Assembly (NCBI GenBank): GCA_002687025.1
Contig: NYZG01000242.1
Coordinates: 1 to 14,452 of the forward strand
Direction: 5' to 3'
Length of the DNA: 14,452 nucleotides
Source: Candidatus Poribacteria bacterium
GTDB taxonomy: Bacteria; Poribacteria; WGA-4E; GCA-2687025
Part shown: positions 1-6,370 of the stretch, in pieces
Position numbering within the stretch: the stretch's first letter is position 1
Layout: each line of letters starts with the position of its first letter
Translations under genes and position numbers: made by a program
Notes under the pieces: generated by a model
What the model was told of the DNA's origin: nothing
The model's database searches: none
What the model saw: only the letters and a program-made list of their open reading frames with translations

Positions 1-146
1 AGGTCGGCGTCGGACAGGTCGCAGATGTTGGCGCCCCAGGCGTTGTGCAACTCGATGTGGTCGATATCCCAGCTCTTGGCGATGTCGATCGCCTCCTGGA
101 GGTCCTCGCTGATCTCGTCGGTCAGAACGCCCAACGTAAAGGCCAT
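1..146 (-). CDS. Sugar phosphate isomerase/epimerase, N-terminal part (runs off the left edge)
   Basis: The ATG at 146-144 opens a frame that stays open to base 1 (48 full codons). It begins MAFTLGVLTDEISEDLQEAI and continues with an I-D-H-I-E-L-H-N segment. This matches the first beta-alpha-beta unit of the xylose-isomerase-like TIM-barrel family (AP_endonuc_2 fold): a first strand with G-x-x-T/S-D, then an amphipathic helix, then a strand ending in an acidic residue (I-E-L) that in this family lies near the metal site. A GGGAG ribosome site lies about 6 nt before the ATG and supports the start. Members isomerise or epimerise sugars, but the substrate cannot be read from 48 residues. Only the fold-level call is safe. 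Confidence 0.7.
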   Translation of the reverse strand, partial: MAFTLGVLTDEISEDLQEAIDIAKSWDIDHIELHNAWGANICDLSDAD

Positions 147-182
147 GTGTCGCTCCCATTGGATGGCGGCGTGTCGCCGCGT

Positions 183-188
183 AGTGTA
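183..188 (-). promoter_or_regulatory. Possible -10 box for the epimerase gene
   Basis: On the minus strand TACACT lies 37 nt before the epimerase ATG, a plausible sigma-70 -10 position. No convincing -35 hexamer is seen at the expected distance, so this is weak. Confidence 0.2.
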
Positions 189-392
189 TCACGGCCGTCG
201 CCGGTGACGTGACGCGATCGAGTGGCGATCCGCGACCTGGGCGCGACACACCGGCTCGCGGAAGCCGAGGCCATTGAGCGCGTCTCCGTTGGAAGCGTGA
301 GGCAGGCCGTTCACGGCAGGATCGACGGAGTGGAACGGGATGGGGGCATCGCGGCGGGGAGCGTCGCCCCGGCCATGGGGCCATCAGCGACG

Positions 393-435
393 GAGGCCGC
401 AAGCGACTCGCGGCTACGCGGTCGCTTGCGGCCTC
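393..435 (-). terminator. Perfect 15-bp inverted repeat, probable terminator hairpin
   Basis: GAGGCCGCAAGCGAC at 393-407 is exactly reverse-complementary to 421-435, around a 13-nt loop that itself contains two CGCG blocks. It lies about 40 nt after the metalloprotease stop codon. There is no T-run on the minus-strand exit side, so it is not a classical intrinsic terminator, but a 15-bp GC-rich stem is very unlikely by chance. It could also act as an mRNA 3' stabiliser. Confidence 0.5.
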
Positions 436-474
436 TCCGGGCGGGCGTTTGATCGAGATCGAACCGGTCTACGG

Positions 475-1382
475 TCAGTACGCGCCAATCAGTCCATTCA
501 GATCGTAGTCGGCGAGTGTGACCTTGCGGAGTTCGCCCTTGGACGCCGTCGGCGCCATGGTCGCCTTCCGCAGGCCGTCGTTTCCGTCGTCGCTGTGCGC
601 CACGCCGACGGGATGGCCTACTTCATGCGTGAAGATGTTCTGGATGTCGTATCGATCCGGGTCGCCGCAGGCGGCGCCCGCCAGCCCTGGATCGCTCACC
701 GCCCATTTGTGCGACGTGTTGAAGAAGATGTCCGTGTCCGTTGCGACGCCCGTGGTCTCGTCCACCCACGTCCACGCCGCGGCCAGCGTCTGCTTCGCAC
801 CCTTGCCGGTGAACTGACCGAACCCGATCAGATTCTCCCCGTCTGCCGCCGGGCCGATGAATGCGCCCAGGTCCGACATCGTGATCGACAGGACGGGACC
901 GGACGGCGCGTTGCTCCAAGATGCTGCTGAGGCCTTCAGCGCCGACTCCACGGACAGCCCCGAGGACAACAGGATGTCCGACGGCGTGCTGTTCGGGTTG
1001 TAGGTCCACGAGGTACCGTCCAGAAGACGCCACCCATGCAGGTTCGCGTCATTGTCCACGTTTCCGTCCGAGCAGTCCTGAGTGGGCTTTGGCTTGCCGC
1101 CCCGCCTCCGCCTCCGCCACCTCCGGGCTTGCCACCCTTGGCCATGAACACGTGCACCCAGAGCGACCTATCCGACCCAACGCGACGACCACGAACGGGT
1201 TCTACGAATATCCGAGCCGCGCCACCCGACGGAGCGGCCGACACCGACAGAACTGATCGTTGCGACTTCATCGACGCCCACGATGTTGCCGCCTTCCCAT
1301 CCGCGGACGGCCCTTGACCCATCGCCATGTACGACAGGGTGAACAGCCCTATGGCTGTTGCCCCCAACCATCCACACTTCAT
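475..1382 (-). CDS. Secreted matrixin-like zinc metalloprotease, with an apparent frameshift at 1100-1103
   Basis: The start ATG at 1382 has a strong AAGGAGG site 6-7 nt upstream. It opens a signal peptide (MKCGWLGATAIGLFTLSYMA, then MGQG, likely cut after A-M-G). A variable region of about 60 residues leads to a run of eight glycines. In that tract the frame breaks. The downstream frame carries the protease domain: THEVGHPVGVAHSDD, which fits the zinc site HExxHxxGxxH, then A-T-M-A-P as the Met-turn, and the end D-Y-D-L-N-G-L-I-G-A-Y, as in matrixins (M10). Adding one G to the G4 run at 1103-1100 joins both parts into a protein of about 302 residues, reading G-G-K-P-K-P-T-Q-D-C-S-D-G-N-V-D-N-D across the join. 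Without that base the first frame yields no protease. The downstream part alone could only start at the GTG at 1059, without an export signal. The loss may be sequencing error, slippage or a real mutation. Confidence 0.75.
1098..1127 (-). repeat. GGN microsatellite coding for polyglycine
   Basis: Minus-strand codons GGA, GGT, GGC, GGA, GGC, GGA, GGC, GGG run in tandem (1124-1101) and end in a G4 run at 1103-1100. The frame of the metalloprotease changes exactly here. Such tracts are prone to slippage in replication and to base-calling errors. Confidence 0.6.
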
Positions 1383-1414
1383 GATGTTCCTCCTTAGGTT
1401 GCGCGATACAGAGT

Positions 1415-1445
1415 GCCATAACGCCACCTTGGCAGGCAGGTTCAA
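1415..1445 (-). promoter_or_regulatory. Weak sigma-70-like promoter for the metalloprotease
   Basis: On the minus strand TTGAAC (1445-1440) is followed 18-19 nt later by TTATGG/TATGGC (1421-1415), about 35 nt before the start ATG. The hexamers are imperfect, so confidence is low. Confidence 0.25.
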
Positions 1446-1669
1446 TCCGTCCGAGGCATCCGTTCCCGCCGAATCCGCCGGGTTGTCAGTGCGGGCATGC
1501 TCCGGTCTCGCAGTGCACGTTCGGCCGTGGTCCACATGCCGCCTGCGGGGCGGCAGCCGCTTCAACGTGGCTCCGCAGTGAGTGTACGGATGGGCATGCC
1601 GACCCACTAGGGCCGGTTCTGCGCGCCGGTCAGCCCGAGAGGCGGGGGCCTCGCGCTACGGGGTCATCA

Positions 1670-1697
1670 GGGAAGGGCGCCAGGGCGGCCCTTACCC
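1670..1697 (-). terminator. Hairpin after the sigma-kelch gene
   Basis: AAGGGC (1673-1678) pairs with GCCCTT (1688-1693) across a 9-nt loop, extended by GGG/CCC with one bulged A. It lies 7 nt after the sigma-kelch stop codon. No T-run follows on the minus strand. Confidence 0.35.
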
Positions 1698-1703
1698 GCG
1701 GGT

Positions 1704-3467
1704 CTAGCGCCTTAGAGCGCCCCACGGGATGACCAGCTTGCCGCGAGGCGACACGCCACGTGTCGACAGGTCTGCGCCCATGCCGGTGTCGAAGGCGAGG
1801 ACACCCGTCGCGTTCGGGAAACCGCCTGCGGTGTAGATGACTCCGTCGATGGCGTGCGCCGTGAGAAAGCTGGTCGCAACGTCGAGTCCGACGCCGGTAG
1901 TCCACTCATCCGTGGCCGGGTCGTAGATGTCCACCGCGGACATCTGTCCCCCGTTGCCGCCGCCCCCGACCGCGTATATGAGCCCAGCGACTACGGCTGT
2001 GCCGAACCCCATGCGTGGGTGTGGCATGTCCGCCAGCGCGACCCAACTGTCCAGCGCGGGGTCGTACGCCTCCACCGTGGTGACCTCGAGACCCTGCAGC
2101 CAACCGCCGCCCTCGCCGCCAATGACGTAGATGATCTCGTCGATCATCGCGGCCCCTGGACCCATGCGCGGAGTGGGCATCGGTGTGCCGAAGCTCCACG
2201 CGTCCGCAGCAACGTCGTACACTTCCACCACGGCGCTCGCTTGCCCGTTGACGGCGCCTCCGATGGCGTAGATCAGGCCGTCCACCGCAGCCGTCGTTAG
2301 GCTGTGTCGCCCGGTCGGCATATCGGCCACCCGCCGCCATTCGTCGATGAGCGGATCGTACTCCTCCGTAATCTGCGCGACTCCACCAACGTGGCTGGCC
2401 CCACCCATCGTGTAGATCTTGCCGTCCACGACGCTGCTCGATGACTCAGTCGTGCGGGGCGCGGACATGGGGGCCACGGCGGACCAGGTGTCTGCGCCGG
2501 GATCATAGCGCTCGACATCTGCGTACGCGATCCACTGCCCGTCTACGAAGTTGTCGCCGCCGATCGTGTAAAGGTGGCCGTCCAGAACAACGGAGGAGAA
2601 GAACCCCCGGCCGGTGGGCATGGAAGCCCGGTGGTGCCACACGCCGACGCCCTCGGCCGGTGGCTGTAGCATCGGCGCGGAGGCCGGCGTGTGCACCGCG
2701 TCGCTGTCGGCGGGGGACAGGCGCGATCCTGGCGCCGGCACTCCCAGTTCCACCATCATCGACGGAGGCGCGGGCGCCCACTCCAGTTGGTCGGAGCGGC
2801 TGTCGGCGAGAGCGGCGCTGATTACCAATCCCCCAACCACGAGCAACGTCGCGCCGACGGACAGGGCCGCCGACATCCTGTATCCACCCGTTCGCATCTC
2901 TCCGAGCCTCCGTTGTTCTCTTGTCGCCGCCACTCCCGCCAGACCCGGGAGCAGACCCTCCAGGCGCGCGCGCAGGCCGCGCCTCAGGCGATGCGCGCGT
3001 TGACGCGCGGCCGCATAGGAGAGGCCGCTCGCACGCTGAGCCGACCCGTAGCCGCCATCCTCACCGTGAGCGGCGAGAGCCAGCGCCCGGTCTCGTGCGT
3101 CGAGCCGCGCCAGTGCCGACGCCAGTAGGGCGTGACGTTCCTCGCGCAGCAGCGCGTCGTCCGGTGCCATGTCGGGCGCGGCAGTGGCGGCCGGGACGTT
3201 CGCGTTGCCGCGTGTCTCGCGCCGGTTCCACATCTTCGCGGTGTTGTGGGCGACGCCCGCGACCCACTTCGACGGGTCGCGCGCGGCGCGCAGACCATCC
3301 CTATTGCCGCACAGAGCGAGCACCACCGTCTGGACGAAATCGTCCACATGGTCACGCCTGTGCAGCCGCGCCCGGCCGATGCGCCGCACGAGCCCGACAC
3401 GACTCAGGATGAGTTGGTCTACGGGATCGCGGGCCGGCTCATCTCGAGTCGGCAGCGTCGTGGTCAT
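1704..3467 (-). CDS. ECF-like sigma factor fused through one membrane helix to a six-bladed kelch propeller
   Basis: This is a single frame of 587 residues from the ATG at 3467. Residues about 14-90 look like sigma region 2: D-H-V-D-D-F-V-Q-T-V-V-L-A-L, then SKWVAGVAHNTAKMWNRR. Residues about 112-170 look like region 4: A-R-L-D-A-R-D-R-A-L-A-L-A-A-H, then a helix-turn-helix ending YAAARQRAHRLRRGLRARL. A single hydrophobic helix lies at about 199-221, with Arg-rich sequence before it and acidic sequence after it, predicting sigma inside and C-terminus outside. A Pro-rich linker follows, then six kelch repeats of about 50 residues, each with Y-x-x-G-G, V-E-x-Y-D and a Trp seven residues on; G-V-W-H-H near 275 probably closes blade 6. 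The frame could begin further up (ATG 3539, TTG 3545), but neither has a ribosome site; 3467 has only a weak one. No anti-sigma gene is adjacent. Domain assignment is firm; the sensing role is inferred. Confidence 0.85.
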   Translation of the reverse strand: MTTTLPTRDEPARDPVDQLILSRVGLVRRIGRARLHRRDHVDDFVQTVVLALCGNRDGLRAARDPSKWVAGVAHNTAKMWNRRETRGNANVPAATAAPDMAPDDALLREERHALLASALARLDARDRALALAAHGEDGGYGSAQRASGLSYAAARQRAHRLRRGLRARLEGLLPGLAGVAATREQRRLGEMRTGGYRMSAALSVGATLLVVGGLVISAALADSRSDQLEWAPAPPSMMVELGVPAPGSRLSPADSDAVHTPASAPMLQPPAEGVGVWHHRASMPTGRGFFSSVVLDGHLYTIGGDNFVDGQWIAYADVERYDPGADTWSAVAPMSAPRTTESSSSVVDGKIYTMGGASHVGGVAQITEEYDPLIDEWRRVADMPTGRHSLTTAAVDGLIYAIGGAVNGQASAVVEVYDVAADAWSFGTPMPTPRMGPGAAMIDEIIYVIGGEGGGWLQGLEVTTVEAYDPALDSWVALADMPHPRMGFGTAVVAGLIYAVGGGGNGGQMSAVDIYDPATDEWTTGVGLDVATSFLTAHAIDGVIYTAGGFPNATGVLAFDTGMGADLSTRGVSPRGKLVIPWGALRR

Positions 3468-3498
3468 CTCTGCTTGTATATGTTGCCCGGGCGCGGGG

Positions 3499-3509
3499 AG
3501 TGTGACACT
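3499..3509. promoter_or_regulatory. Small dyad upstream of the sigma-kelch gene
   Basis: AGTGT-G-ACACT is a perfect 5-bp dyad with a one-base centre, 32 nt before the chosen ATG. On the minus strand TATACA (3480-3475) lies between it and the ATG and could be a -10 box. An operator or autoregulation site is possible, but it would fall inside the coding region if translation began at 3539 or 3545. Confidence 0.2.
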
Positions 3510-3626
3510 TTTCCGCGCGACGAAGCGTCGACTGCTCATCGGCAAAGGTAGGTGTCACGGGCGCGTCGCGGGGTAGCCACGCCGGTTGTGCCGGGCCGCG
3601 GGATCCGGCCCTTCTCCAGGCCGTAG

Positions 3627-3632
3627 TATAGT
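3627..3632 (+). promoter_or_regulatory. Probable -10 box of the toxin-antitoxin operon
   Basis: TATAGT differs from TATAAT at one base and lies about 60 nt before the antitoxin ATG. No good -35 hexamer is visible 16-18 nt upstream. A nearby GGGCCG/CGGCCC hairpin (3593-3611) sits in that area. Confidence 0.35.
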
Positions 3633-3644
3633 CCTTAGTGAGGT

Positions 3645-3658
3645 GTTGGGAGCCCAAC
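3645..3658 (+). promoter_or_regulatory. Candidate operator palindrome of the toxin-antitoxin operon
   Basis: GTTGGG-AG-CCCAAC is a perfect 6-bp inverted repeat with a 2-bp centre. It lies 12 nt after the -10-like TATAGT and 33 nt before the antitoxin ATG. VapBC-type antitoxins usually repress their own operon through such a site, so position and symmetry fit. Binding is inferred. Confidence 0.4.
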
Positions 3659-3691
3659 CGACCGCGAGCTGATGGCAGGAACGGGGATTCA

Positions 3692-3955
3692 ATGGCCGGC
3701 GCCACACGCGAAGACATGAGACAGCTGGTCGACAGCCTGCCCGAGGACGACCTTGCCGCAGCGTGGGAGGCCTTGCAGGCGGTGCTCAACAAGGGCGATG
3801 AGCGCGTTCACGCGGAACGGAACAGCCGCCTCCTCAGTGCGGGCGTGCTTGTCAGTGTCGCGCAAGGCATGACGGCGGAAGAGTACTGGGACTACACGCC
3901 GGTCGCCGTGCGAGGGGAACCCCTTTCGGACACGGTTATTCGGGAACGGCGGTAG
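3692..3955 (+). CDS. Small antitoxin-like protein upstream of the PIN toxin
   Basis: This 87-residue protein starts at ATG 3692 with GGGGA about 5 nt before it; the longer frame from GTG 3638 lacks support. It begins M-A-G-A-T-R-E-D-M-R-Q-L-V-D-S-L-P-E-D-D and has two predicted amphipathic helices in the first half. The end VRGEPLSDTVIRERR is a charged tail of the kind that wraps PIN toxins in VapBC pairs. I see no clear ribbon-helix-helix, AbrB or Phd signature, so the DNA-binding family is unknown. Its TAG stop shares its last base with the GTG start of the PIN gene, the usual translational coupling of antitoxin and toxin. The role rests mainly on size and this arrangement. Confidence 0.65.
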   Translation: MAGATREDMRQLVDSLPEDDLAAAWEALQAVLNKGDERVHAERNSRLLSAGVLVSVAQGMTAEEYWDYTPVAVRGEPLSDTVIRERR

Positions 3956-4403
3956 TGGGCGCCTACTTCTTGGACACGAGCGTCGTCGTCAAGTGCTATG
4001 TGGACGAAGCCGGCTCTGACGAGATGCGACGCCTGGTGAGTCCTGAATCGGGCATCACCTCTACATCGCGCACATCACGGTGGTCGAAGTTGCCGCCGCA
4101 GTATCGCGACGTGGCCGCGCCGGTGATCTGGGCGATCTCGGCGTTGACGCCGTGCTCGAACGGTTCGAGCGTGATCTGCGCGGCCGCGCGAACGTTGTTG
4201 CTCTCACGCCGTGGGTGGTGGACCGCGCCACGGCCCTGGCACGCGCGTACGTTCTACGTGGGTATGACGCTGTGCAGCTTGCCTCTGCGCTCTGTCTCGG
4301 CGAGGAGCATGGCATCACCCCGCTCACATTGGTCTCCTCGGATGACGGACTGAACACCGCAGCGGCCGCGGAAGCGATGGAGGCGCTGAGCCCGGCGGTC
4401 TAG
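3955..4403 (+). CDS. VapC-like PIN-domain ribonuclease toxin, apparent frameshift near 4050
   Basis: The GTG at 3955 overlaps the antitoxin stop by one base and opens MGAYFLDTSVVVKCYVDEAG, a typical PIN N-terminus with the first catalytic Asp (L-D-T-S). Around 4050-4052 the frame breaks. The next frame continues L-Y-I-A-H-I-T-V-V-E-V-A-A-A-V-S-R-R, then LRGYDAVQLASAL and LVSSDDGLN, ending at TAG 4401-4403. Adding one base to the GGG at 4050-4052 restores one protein of about 149 residues with all four PIN acidic positions (D in L-D-T-S, E in V-V-E, D in G-Y-D-A, D in S-S-D-D). As written, the first frame runs on to 4353 as nonsense and the toxin would be inactive. The second part alone has a GTG at 4080 but would lack the first Asp. 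Either the base is missing from the assembly or the toxin has been lost. Confidence 0.8.
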
Positions 4404-4423
4404 CGGCGTCTGGTCAGATCGGG

Positions 4424-4477
4424 CGTCCTGCCGGACGTACCGAGGCGTGTCTACGCGCGAGGGCGTGTAGACCTCGG
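4424..4477. terminator. Tandem hairpins between the convergent PIN toxin and deaminase genes
   Basis: CGTCC-TGCC-GGACG (4424-4437) is followed by a larger stem: CCGAG (4440-4444) and GTCTAC (4449-4454) pair with GTAGAC (4467-4472) and CTCGG (4473-4477), with a short bulge on the left arm. The deaminase stop codon (4451-4453) lies inside the second stem, so the last deaminase codons form part of it. A shared bidirectional terminator is the simplest reading; T-runs are absent. Confidence 0.45.
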
Positions 4478-5494
4478 GAAGCCCTCTCTCACGACCAACC
4501 GCAGCGCACGCCTGTCGTCCTCCGGCAGGAACGCAGCATCGACCGCGTTCAGCGTGACACGCTCCAGTTCCGCGCGCGTGAAGCCGAGATGCTCCGAGAG
4601 CGCCCTGTATTCCTCCGACATGGTCACCATGAACATCAGCGGGTCGTCCGTGCTGACGGTAACCGGCACGCCGCGATCGTACAGCGCGCGGATGGGATGC
4701 TCGGACATGGACGGAGCGACGCGCAGCTTCACGTTGCTCGTAGGGCAGATGTCGAGGATGATGGCGTGTTCGGCGAGATAGTCCACGAGCCGTTCGTCCT
4801 CGACCGCGCGTACGCCGTGCGCGATGCGCGACACGCCCAGCGACCGAACGACCTCCCACACGCTGTCGGCGCCCATGCCTTCGCCCGCGTGGGCCCGCAG
4901 GCCGAGCCCGGCGTCTCGCGCGGCGCGGTACACGTCGGCGTAGGGCGCCGCCGGCCCCGCGCTCTCGACTCCGTGCAGATCGACGCCGACGACTCCGTGC
5001 GCCCGCCAATCCGCGAAGCGTGTCGCGCACTCCTCGGCCACCTGCGTGTCCTTCCCCCGGCCGAAGGCGAGGATCACTCCCGCGTGGATGTCGCGTTCGG
5101 CTTCGGCGCGTAGGCGCGCGTCGTCGATCGCGCGGAGCACGTCGCCGATGTCGAGGCCCATGCGGGCCAGTCGACTCGTGCTGACGCTCGGCTCGGCGTA
5201 GACGACGTTCTCGTCGGCGAGGTCGTGCAGGAGTTCGTACATCGCGCGCGCGTAGTCATCCGTCCGTTCCAGGGCCATGTTGAGCACGCCGCGCATGGTG
5301 GCCACGAAGTCGGCCAGGTCGGCGTAGCGGAACCCCGGACGCGTCCACTCCCAATCCGCAAGGCGGAACGACGGGTCGAACCGGCGGGCAAGCTCCTCGA
5401 CCGTGCTCGGCCGGATGGCGCCCTCCAGATGCAGATGGGGTTCGACCTTCGGCAGCGCCTGAAACGGACTTGTCGTGGCCTGGGGCCCGCTCAC
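4451..5494 (-). CDS. Adenosine deaminase-family enzyme
   Basis: The chosen GTG at 5494 gives 347 residues, normal for the family; it starts 14 residues before the conserved P-K-V-E-P-H-L-H-L-E-G. A longer form from GTG 5563 is possible; both ribosome sites are poor. Active-site elements are all present in order: H-L-H-L-E-G (zinc His pair), L-R-A-H-A-G-E-G (catalytic Glu), S-R-I-A-H-G-V-R-A (His) and V-S-T-D-D-P (Asp pair). The family hydrolyses the 6-amino group of adenosine-like nucleosides; related members act on aminodeoxyfutalosine in menaquinone synthesis, and D-I-C-P-T-S-N-V with S-E-H-P-I-R-A-L is compatible with either. Pro replaces the usual Leu in V-E-L-H-x-H. It is the last gene of the seven-gene run, 118 nt after hisF. 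Confidence 0.85.
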   Translation of the reverse strand: MSGPQATTSPFQALPKVEPHLHLEGAIRPSTVEELARRFDPSFRLADWEWTRPGFRYADLADFVATMRGVLNMALERTDDYARAMYELLHDLADENVVYAEPSVSTSRLARMGLDIGDVLRAIDDARLRAEAERDIHAGVILAFGRGKDTQVAEECATRFADWRAHGVVGVDLHGVESAGPAAPYADVYRAARDAGLGLRAHAGEGMGADSVWEVVRSLGVSRIAHGVRAVEDERLVDYLAEHAIILDICPTSNVKLRVAPSMSEHPIRALYDRGVPVTVSTDDPLMFMVTMSEEYRALSEHLGFTRAELERVTLNAVDAAFLPEDDRRALRLVVREGFPRSTRPRA

Positions 5495-5571
5495 AGACGA
5501 CTCGTCGGGAGCGGCCGTGGGATGTTGCCGTAGTCGGTGATGATGCGCCTCCGCAACGGCCACGCGGTCTC

Positions 5572-5590
5572 TCAGCGCCGGCCGCGCTGA
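5572..5590 (-). terminator. Hairpin between hisF and the deaminase gene
   Basis: TCAGCGC and GCGCTGA (7 bp, perfect) flank a 5-nt CGGCC loop, 22 nt after the hisF stop. No T-run follows. It may attenuate read-through into the deaminase gene, or protect the upstream mRNA. Confidence 0.35.
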
Positions 5591-5612
5591 CAGCGCTCGA
5601 TGCTGATTTGCG

Positions 5613-6368
5613 TCAGCGGACGCACACGCCTCGCGCGCGCAGGTAGTCCTTTGCGTCCTGGACCGTGTGCTCTTTGTAGTGGAATATGGAGGCCGCGAGC
5701 GCAGCATCCGCCTTGCCCTCGTCCAGTGCCTCGCGCAGATGTTCCAGGCTGCCCGCCCCGCCCGAGGCGATCACCGGGATCGTCACCGCCTCCGATATCG
5801 CCCGCGTGATGGGGATGTCGTAGCCGTCCTTCGTCCCGTCGGCATCCATGCTGGTCAGCAGGATTTCCCCCGCGCCGAGATCCGTTACGCGTTGCGCCCA
5901 CTCGACCGCGTCGATGCCCGTGGGCTCGCGCCCTCCGTGCGTGTACACCTCCCACGTGCCGTCACCGCGGCCCTTCGCGTCGATCGCGACGACGATGCAC
6001 TGGCAGCCCACGGCCGCGGACGCGGCCGCGACCATATCCGGGTTCAGCACGGCGGCCGTGTTCATCGACACCTTGTCGGCGCCGAAGTTCAGCAGGCGAC
6101 GGATGTCCTCGACCACGCGCACCCCGCCGCCGACCGTGAGCGGCATGAAGCACTGCTCCGCCGTGCGACTCACGATGTCGAGGATGATGTCGCGCTCTTC
6201 GTGCGACGCGGTGATGTCGAGAAAGACCAACTCGTCGGCGCCCTGTTTGTCGTACATCTCGGCGGCTTCGACGGGATCGCCGGCGTCTTGCAGCCCGACG
6301 AAGTTCACGCCCTTGACGACACGCCCCAGCTTCACGTCGAGGCAAGGGATGATGCGTTTCGCGAGCAA
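5613..6368 (-). CDS. hisF: Imidazole glycerol phosphate synthase cyclase subunit HisF
   Basis: HisF takes ammonia from HisH and PRFAR to make imidazole glycerol phosphate and AICAR in histidine synthesis. The 251-residue protein opens MLAKRIIPCLDVKLGRVVKG, with catalytic Asp11 in P-C-L-D, and has V-A-I-D-A-K for the second catalytic Asp. The phosphate-binding segments T-V-G-G-G-V and I-A-S-G-G-A-G are intact, and length matches the family. The start is TTG, supported by GGAGG 7 nt upstream inside the last lon codons and by the exact family N-terminus. It begins 2 nt after the lon stop, so the two genes are cotranscribed. No hisH or other his gene is present here, so HisF must pair with a partner coded elsewhere. 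Confidence 0.97.
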   Translation of the reverse strand: MLAKRIIPCLDVKLGRVVKGVNFVGLQDAGDPVEAAEMYDKQGADELVFLDITASHEERDIILDIVSRTAEQCFMPLTVGGGVRVVEDIRRLLNFGADKVSMNTAAVLNPDMVAAASAAVGCQCIVVAIDAKGRGDGTWEVYTHGGREPTGIDAVEWAQRVTDLGAGEILLTSMDADGTKDGYDIPITRAISEAVTIPVIASGGAGSLEHLREALDEGKADAALAASIFHYKEHTVQDAKDYLRARGVCVR

Positions 6369-6370
6369 TG

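Larger units (their letters stand above)
147..474. other. Intergenic region, no gene seen
   Basis: No convincing coding frame was found on either strand; the short open frames are Arg/Ala/Gly-rich and resemble no family. It holds the upstream region of the epimerase gene (right end of that gene at 146) and, near the metalloprotease stop codon, one strong inverted repeat at 393-435. Confidence 0.6.
1383..1703. other. Intergenic region between the sigma-kelch gene and the metalloprotease
   Basis: No coding frame stands out. It holds the metalloprotease promoter region and three GC-rich hairpins: TGCCGCC/GGCGGCA with a 5-nt loop at 1537-1555, GAGGC/GCCTC with a 4-nt loop at 1639-1652, and a longer one at 1670-1697 just after the sigma-kelch stop. 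Confidence 0.5.

Noticed and set aside
340..930. 196-codon plus-strand frame opposite the metalloprotease
   Set aside because: It is Arg-rich without motifs, whereas the minus strand carries a full zinc-protease signature.
3540..3545. Upstream start (TTG 3545 or ATG 3539) for the sigma-kelch gene
   Set aside because: No ribosome site precedes either, and the extra 24-26 residues resemble no sigma N-terminus. The ATG at 3467 starts closer to region 2, although its own ribosome site is weak.
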